27,776 nucleotides of DNA from JABEVB01 sp049965775 (GTDB taxonomy: Bacteria > Planctomycetota > Phycisphaerae > WQYP01), in assembly GCA_049965775.1 (NCBI GenBank), contig JBMFVX010000029.1, positions 1 through 27,776 of the forward strand, written 5' to 3'. The position numbers and the translations under genes were made by a program. Below the pieces are notes generated by a model. The model ran no database searches and had not been told where the DNA came from. It worked only from the letters and a program-made list of their open reading frames with translations. Position 1 is the first letter of the stretch, and each line of letters starts with the position of its first letter. Of the stretch, positions 23,827 through 27,776 are shown piece after piece.

Positions 23827-25158
23827 ATGACTACGCCGGTAATACCCGCACCAGAGGCCCATCACCCATCAACACCCGCTGACGCCGGCACAGCGGCCGC
23901 GCCCGCCCCAAGCTGGCCGCCGGCCACGCCGCACAAGTTCAGCCTGGCCATGCTGATCTTATTTAGGCTGGCTCGCGGCATCGCAGGCGCTATGATCGCC
24001 GTAGACTTGCCCTATCTGGTGCTCAAAAAGCTGCACTTTGGAAGCCTCACCCTTGGAGCCATTTACATGGTAGGGGTAGCTTCCACCGCGGTTCTGGGCC
24101 TTATAATCGGGCATCTCGCCGATCGCTGGAGCCGCAAGGGAACGCTTCTGCTCAGCGCCGCCATGCTGCCGGTGAGCGCATTTATGCTTTATTTGTTCAC
24201 CAGCCTGCCCATGATCTTTGCCGCAGCGATCATCGGCGGGTTTGCCGCGACCGGCTCGCTCATTGGCGGCGGCGTGGGCGGAGCCGCCCAGCCGGTGCAA
24301 AGCGCGGTCATTGCTGATTTGGCCGCGCCCCATCGGCGGACGCTTTACTTTTCGCTCTTGGCGTTTCTAGGCGGCGTTGCCGGATCGCTCGGTTCCATGC
24401 TCGTCGGCTTTGCCTCTATTCATCGGGTATTCCTCTTCGCAGGAGCCATCAGCCTGGCTGGGGCCTTGCCGCTGCTGTGGCTGCAAATACCGCGCCACCC
24501 ATCGCCGCCACGGCCTCCTCATGGCTCGCGCAAAGTGATGAAGCAATTCACCATCACCGGTGCCCTCAATGGCTTTTCGCAGGGCTTGATCACGCCGTTT
24601 TTGATACCGTTTTTTATGATCGTCTTTGACATGGGCAAAAGGCAGATGGCCTGGTACACCGCCGCCGCCAATATTTTGGGGGCCGTCGCTCTGCTTACCG
24701 CACCTCTGCTTGAGCGACGCTTTGGCTTTGCCCGCAGCATTGTGCTTACACGCACCCTTGGAACAATACTGCTCCTGCTGATGGCGGTTTGGCACTTTCT
24801 GCCCGTGGCGCTATTTATCTACATCATTACCCCGGCTTTGCGAATTGCGGCCCTCCCCGCTCAGCAGACAGCCATTACCAGCCGCGTACATATAGATGAT
24901 ATTGGCCGAGCCTTGGCGGCCAATCAGGTTGCCCGCCTCTCGGCCGCGTCGCTGGCGATTATCTGCACCGGATGGCTCTTTGACATAGCGGCCGTCGAGA
25001 CCCCATTTTTCATATACACCGCCGTCATGGGCGCTAATATATACCTGTACATGCGTTTCTTCGGCCGGCACGAGACGCACGGAGGCCTGCCGGCCGCCAG
25101 CGAGCCAGACGCAGCTCATGCAGCGCAGCAATGTGAACGTTCAATAGAACCCAAATAA
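23827..25158 (+). CDS. Major facilitator superfamily (MFS) transporter
   Basis: This is an inner-membrane secondary transporter of 443 residues with about 12 hydrophobic helices. A Pro/Ala-rich cytoplasmic N-terminus (1-38) precedes helix 1. The loop between helices 2 and 3 has GHLADRWSRKG, matching the MFS signature G-x-L-a-D-r-x-G-r-R/K. A basic loop near residues 225-240 separates the two halves. The C-terminal tail is hydrophilic. The substrate is unknown; drug or metabolite export is possible given the divergent MarR-regulated pump. The ATG at 23827 has no ribosome binding site; upstream in-frame codons are excluded if the promoter just before it is real. Confidence 0.88.
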   Translation: MTTPVIPAPEAHHPSTPADAGTAAAPAPSWPPATPHKFSLAMLILFRLARGIAGAMIAVDLPYLVLKKLHFGSLTLGAIYMVGVASTAVLGLIIGHLADRWSRKGTLLLSAAMLPVSAFMLYLFTSLPMIFAAAIIGGFAATGSLIGGGVGGAAQPVQSAVIADLAAPHRRTLYFSLLAFLGGVAGSLGSMLVGFASIHRVFLFAGAISLAGALPLLWLQIPRHPSPPRPPHGSRKVMKQFTITGALNGFSQGLITPFLIPFFMIVFDMGKRQMAWYTAAANILGAVALLTAPLLERRFGFARSIVLTRTLGTILLLLMAVWHFLPVALFIYIITPALRIAALPAQQTAITSRVHIDDIGRALAANQVARLSAASLAIICTGWLFDIAAVETPFFIYTAVMGANIYLYMRFFGRHETHGGLPAASEPDAAHAAQQCERSIEPK

Positions 25159-25274
25159 TCGCCGAAAACGCCGCCGCCTTCACACGAACCCGCGGATGTC
25201 CGTGCACCGCCCTTGCTCGGCGGCTGATCCGCATTATCTGCCAGGAGCCTGTCCAAGTAATCGCCGCGTTGCGA

Positions 25275-25297
25275 TCCCGGCGCGCGGCGGGAATTTT
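25275..25297 (+). terminator. Possible weak terminator after the MFS gene
   Basis: CCCG (25275-25278) and CGGG (25287-25290) pair around a GC-rich loop that can form two more pairs, followed by AA and five T. It lies 117 nt after the MFS stop. The stem is short, so the call is weak. Nothing else is recognised between 25159 and 25414. Confidence 0.3.
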
Positions 25298-25414
25298 TGG
25301 CACGCCTCAAGTAGCGGTGGCGCAAGCGTACCTGACGCAAATGGTACTCCGAGGAGCCGCGCCGCAGAGTAGGCCCAAAAATCCGCAGAGCGAGTGTATA
25401 ACGCGAACGCCGGG

Positions 25415-26926
25415 CTAAAACTCACGTCGCCGGCGAGCGGGCGGGATGTCGCCGATTTTGCGATATTTGGCCACGGTACGCCGCGCGAGCTTAATGCCGC
25501 GCTTCTGAAGTTCTTCCACAATTTGATCGTCGTTGAGCGGGTTTTTTTTATCCTCATGTTCTATAACATCCAGGAGGACGGCCTTGATCGCATCCCAACT
25601 CATTTCTTCACCGGCGGCGTTGGCCATGCCGCCGGTAAAAAATTGCCGCAGCGCAAAAATGCCTCTCGGCGTTTGCACATATTTATCCGCCACGGCCCGG
25701 CTCACCGTGCCCACATGTATGCCCAATTGCTCGGCAACGCCGGTCATGGGGAGCGGCTTAAGCTGTTCAGGGCCATGTTCAATAAAGTCTTTTTGCGCTT
25801 CCACCACCACCTTGAGCACCCTTAGTAGCGTGGAACGGCGCTGTTCGATGGCTTCTATAAGCCAGCGGGCATTGCGCAAATTGTTGGATAGAAACAGGCG
25901 GGTTTTGTCGTCTACGCCGCGGTTGCGGGCCATGCGGGCGTACGCTTCGTTGATGTACAGGCGGGGAAGCCGGTCATCGGTGAGGCGAATGACATAGCTG
26001 CCGGTTTCTTCATCAGGTTGAATAATGGCGTCGGGCATGATGACCGGCACCTGCGACTCGGTAAGCATTCGGCCGGGCCGCGGCGAAAGATGCCGCGCCA
26101 TGAACTGCCGCGCCTGATTGATTTGCTCAAGCGTAAGCTCGCCGCGCCGGGCAATTTGCGGCAGGCGGTTCATTTCAAGGTCTTCAAGATAGCGGCTTAC
26201 CAGCAGTCGCGGCACGGCCACATCCAGCCCCTGCTCGCGGTTCAGGCGATCTATCTGCAGCAGCAGGCACTCGCGAAGGTCGCGGGCCGCAATGCCCGCA
26301 GGCTCAAGGCGCTGCTGCAAAATGGGCCACGCCTCGGCAATGTCCTGCCGACGAACGCCGGCGGGCAGGGTGCGGCAAATGGTATCGAGCGAATCGCGGA
26401 TGTATCCGTCCTGATCCACCCAATCTATGAGAATATCGCCCGCGCGGCGAATGCGATCGTCAACATCCACAAGGCTCCATTGCTGAAGCAGCTCTTCCTG
26501 CAGAGAAATGCCGCGGGCGGCGGCATTGGCCATGGCTTCCATTTTTGGGTCATGGTCGCCCGATGCGATGCGGCGAGAGCTGCCCTGCGAAAGATAGCGC
26601 TGGTCCTCCAAAAATCGCATAAGTGCGGCGTCGGCGGCCGCGGCCGGGTCAGCCGGGTCCGCAGCAGGCGTACCGCCGGCATCGTTCGCGGCCGGCGTCG
26701 CGGGCGCGGCCGCCTCGGCTGCGGTGCCGCCAATCGGGTCAAGGTCGGGTCCGCGGTCAAATGGAGATTCCTGCTTTTCAAGCATAGGGTTGGCGGAAAG
26801 CTCCTGATCTATGCGTTCTTCGAGCGCCATGGTGGGCAACTGCAGAATTTCCATGGACTGAATCATGCGTGGGGCCAGCTTCATTCGCTGTTCCATTCGC
26901 ATGTGATGGGAGGTATCAAGTCTCAT
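25415..26926 (-). CDS. rpoN: RNA polymerase sigma-54 factor RpoN
   Basis: Sigma-54 directs RNA polymerase to -24/-12 promoters that need ATP-driven activators. The protein has 503 residues from the ATG at 26926. Region I (1-52) is Met/Gln/Leu-rich (MKLAPRMIQSMEILQLP...LEERIDQEL). Residues 53-101 are an acidic Ala/Pro/Asp-rich linker, longer and more repetitive than in many homologues. The core-binding domain and a helix-turn-helix (GVAEQLGIHVGTVSRAV) follow. The RpoN box ARRTVAKYR (about 481-489) recognises the -24 element. A short basic tail (PPARRRREF) follows it. No other nitrogen or enhancer-binding gene is in the window. Confidence 0.95.
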   Translation of the reverse strand: MRLDTSHHMRMEQRMKLAPRMIQSMEILQLPTMALEERIDQELSANPMLEKQESPFDRGPDLDPIGGTAAEAAAPATPAANDAGGTPAADPADPAAAADAALMRFLEDQRYLSQGSSRRIASGDHDPKMEAMANAAARGISLQEELLQQWSLVDVDDRIRRAGDILIDWVDQDGYIRDSLDTICRTLPAGVRRQDIAEAWPILQQRLEPAGIAARDLRECLLLQIDRLNREQGLDVAVPRLLVSRYLEDLEMNRLPQIARRGELTLEQINQARQFMARHLSPRPGRMLTESQVPVIMPDAIIQPDEETGSYVIRLTDDRLPRLYINEAYARMARNRGVDDKTRLFLSNNLRNARWLIEAIEQRRSTLLRVLKVVVEAQKDFIEHGPEQLKPLPMTGVAEQLGIHVGTVSRAVADKYVQTPRGIFALRQFFTGGMANAAGEEMSWDAIKAVLLDVIEHEDKKNPLNDDQIVEELQKRGIKLARRTVAKYRKIGDIPPARRRREF

Positions 26927-27061
26927 GGCCACTCTATGTACAAAAGGCGAGCCGCCGCCCGCATGCAATTCGCGTACCAGTTAGCACCAGTATAGCTTGT
27001 AGAACGAAAGTTTTGCAGTTTGTGCAGCTCGGTCCGCAAACCGGTGGTAATGACCTCGACG

Positions 27062-27102
27062 AAAAAAATAGGCCCAACTGTTTACATAAGTTGACGGGGC
27101 CT
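27062..27102 (-). terminator. Intrinsic terminator upstream of rpoN
   Basis: On the minus strand AGGCC (27102-27098), a four-base bulge and CAACT (27093-27089) pair with AGTTG (27079-27075) and GGCCT (27074-27070). TA and seven T (27068-27062) follow. It points toward rpoN and ends about 135 nt before its start codon, so it either ends an upstream RNA or attenuates rpoN transcription. Confidence 0.6.
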
Positions 27103-27184
27103 GAAGCGCTAATAGCTCCGGCACCTCAGATATACTGCCAGCGGCCAAAATTTGAGGAAAAATTGAACGCCGCCCAACAACGAG

Positions 27185-27205
27185 CCACGCGGTTAAGCCG
27201 CGTGG
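27185..27205. repeat. Stem-loop 1 of tandem pair
   Basis: CCACGCGG and CCGCGTGG form a perfect 8-bp stem around TTAAG. It stands 4 nt from a second strong hairpin, similar to paired REP-like or transposon-end hairpins. Confidence 0.6.
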
Positions 27206-27209
27206 TATC

Positions 27210-27238
27210 ACCCCGGCCAGCGGCAGCGCTGCCGGGGT
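27210..27238. repeat. Stem-loop 2 of tandem pair
   Basis: ACCCCGGC and GCCGGGGT form a perfect 8-bp stem enclosing 13 nt that can itself pair weakly (AGCGGCAGCGCT). No T tract follows on either strand. Confidence 0.6.
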
Positions 27239-27301
27239 GCCCGGGTTGCGCCGCAGCACCACGAGAAATACTTCAATTCTGCCCGCAAGCGGTATATATT
27301 C

Positions 27302-27330
27302 ATTATCGTATTTTTCAGAACTCATGTCGC
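27302..27330 (-). promoter_or_regulatory. Candidate promoter upstream of the hairpin pair
   Basis: On the minus strand GCGACA (27330-27325) and GATAAT (27307-27302) match the housekeeping consensus at 4/6 and 5/6 with 17 nt spacing. It would start transcription near 27295. It lies just outside the ISL3 end. Confidence 0.45.
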
Positions 27331-27336
27331 AGAAGA

Positions 27337-27776
27337 GGCTCTTCGGGCAATCGAGTGGGTAAAAAAGCGTGTTTTTGCCCTGACGCATGAGTATATATGA
27401 TTATGATCCGTGGCGAACTATAACAGAGAGAACTTTTAGTCGGGAGGTATTGGAGCCAATGGGTGGATTGAGCTGGAAGTCGGATGCCCGTTGCCGATCA
27501 GGTCTCCGCTGGAGCCCTAAGGGCGCAGGGCGTTCGCCTCCGTGGCCGGCGGGGCCACTTGCAACTCTCCTCCCTCCAAGATGTAACGAACGATCCTCGT
27601 ACGTACCGGGCCGTAGTCCCAACAGGTAACAGGTACCGTGGAACTTCCGATCGCTGTCGCTGTCGCTATAGCTCCGGCAGCATGCAGGTGAGCACTTTCA
27701 GTCGCAGGTATTGCTCATCGCGAAGGCCATAAGCCCGACGCTGTATAACCCGTATCTTGTTGTTAAGCCCTTCGAC
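27337..27776 (-). mobile_element. ISL3-family insertion sequence, partial (right end in window)
   Basis: The outer end is taken as GGCTCTTCGGGCAATCG at 27337, which resembles the GGCTCTT-type terminal inverted repeats of ISL3-family elements and has the right orientation for the transposase that reads toward it. The element continues past the window edge, so the second end and the target duplication cannot be checked. Between the end and the transposase stop are about 320 nt without a convincing gene. They include an A-rich/T-rich hairpin (27357-27380) and a tandem AACAGGT repeat near 27620. Confidence 0.55.
27666..27776 (-). CDS. ISL3-family transposase, C-terminal fragment
   Basis: The last 36 codons of a DDE transposase are read on the minus strand from the window edge to the TAG at 27668-27666. 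The sequence includes EGLNNKIRVIQRRAYG and LRDEQYLRLKVLTC, the very conserved C-terminus of ISL3-family transposases, and contains the late part of the catalytic domain. The visible part has no frameshift or stop, so the gene may be intact beyond the window. Confidence 0.9.
   Translation of the reverse strand, partial: VEGLNNKIRVIQRRAYGLRDEQYLRLKVLTCMLPEL

Larger units (their letters stand above)
27070..27295 (-). ncRNA. Candidate small RNA or attenuated rpoN leader
   Basis: A promoter-like sequence (27302-27330), a structured body and an intrinsic terminator (27062-27102) together define a possible minus-strand transcript of about 230 nt. The body contains two strong adjacent hairpins: CCACGCGG / CCGCGTGG (27185-27205) and ACCCCGGC / GCCGGGGT (27210-27238). 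It resembles none of the standard RNAs I can recognise (tmRNA, RNase P RNA, SRP RNA). It could act on its own or be the rpoN leader. Confidence 0.4.

Noticed and set aside
26018..26995. 325-codon + frame opposite rpoN
   Set aside because: Antisense to rpoN; the open frame reflects the codon bias of the real gene.
26981..27325. Open minus-strand frame of 114 codons across the tandem hairpins
   Set aside because: It runs through two strong hairpins and an intrinsic terminator, has no ribosome binding site and no recognisable domain; structure, not coding, explains the sequence better.
1..27776. CRISPR arrays, tRNA and rRNA genes
   Set aside because: No regularly spaced repeats, no tRNA T-loop/acceptor pattern and no rRNA-like sequence were seen by eye; a covariance search could not be run.

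Overview
The window looks like a chromosome segment from a moderately GC-rich Gram-negative bacterium, most likely of the Planctomycetota (Phycisphaerae-like). This is inferred from the mix of genes: a large GH2 glycosidase of the DUF4982 type, a solitary prepilin-like protein with a GGFTIIE processing site, sigma-54, a heptosyltransferase-type GT9 enzyme, an rpsP-trmD-rplS operon without rimM, and a MacAB-type efflux operon with its own outer-membrane lipoprotein. No rRNA, tRNA or CRISPR array was seen. Insertion-sequence material lies at both ends: an IS4-family remnant on the left and the terminal part of an ISL3-family element on the right.

Left part (1-7000, mostly + strand). A truncated IS4 transposase lies beside a GH2 beta-galactosidase-like gene that has lost its 5' end. 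Next come a short-chain dehydrogenase with an unusual internal insertion, a SixA-like phosphohistidine phosphatase and a four-helix membrane protein. The translation operon rpsP-trmD-rplS follows, with a good promoter, a structured leader and a strong intrinsic terminator.

Middle part (7000-16300, - strand, read right to left). Two overlapping ABC exporter half-transporters probably form an asymmetric heterodimer, with one degenerate and one canonical ATP site. They are followed by the tRNA 2-thiouridylase gene mnmA, a GT9 glycosyltransferase that overlaps it by 4 nt, a prepilin-like protein with its own promoter, and the signal peptide peptidase sppA. A less gene-dense stretch (16.3-18.0 kb) holds a 99-residue YHS-domain metal-binding protein and a doubtful small gene.

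Right part (18000-27776). A compact operon on the - strand encodes a MarR regulator, a MacA-like adaptor, a MacB-like ATPase, a separate MacB-like permease and a NodT/TolC-like outer membrane lipoprotein: a self-regulated tripartite efflux pump. An MFS permease is divergently transcribed from it, apparently from a promoter that would give a leaderless mRNA. rpoN (sigma-54) follows on the - strand. Upstream of rpoN is an apparent promoter - tandem hairpin - terminator unit, which could be a small RNA or an attenuated rpoN leader. The window ends inside the ISL3-family element.

No clearly new defence or mobile system was found. The best leads are the structured unit upstream of rpoN, the sequence oddities in TrmD and the dehydrogenase, and the asymmetric ABC exporter pair.
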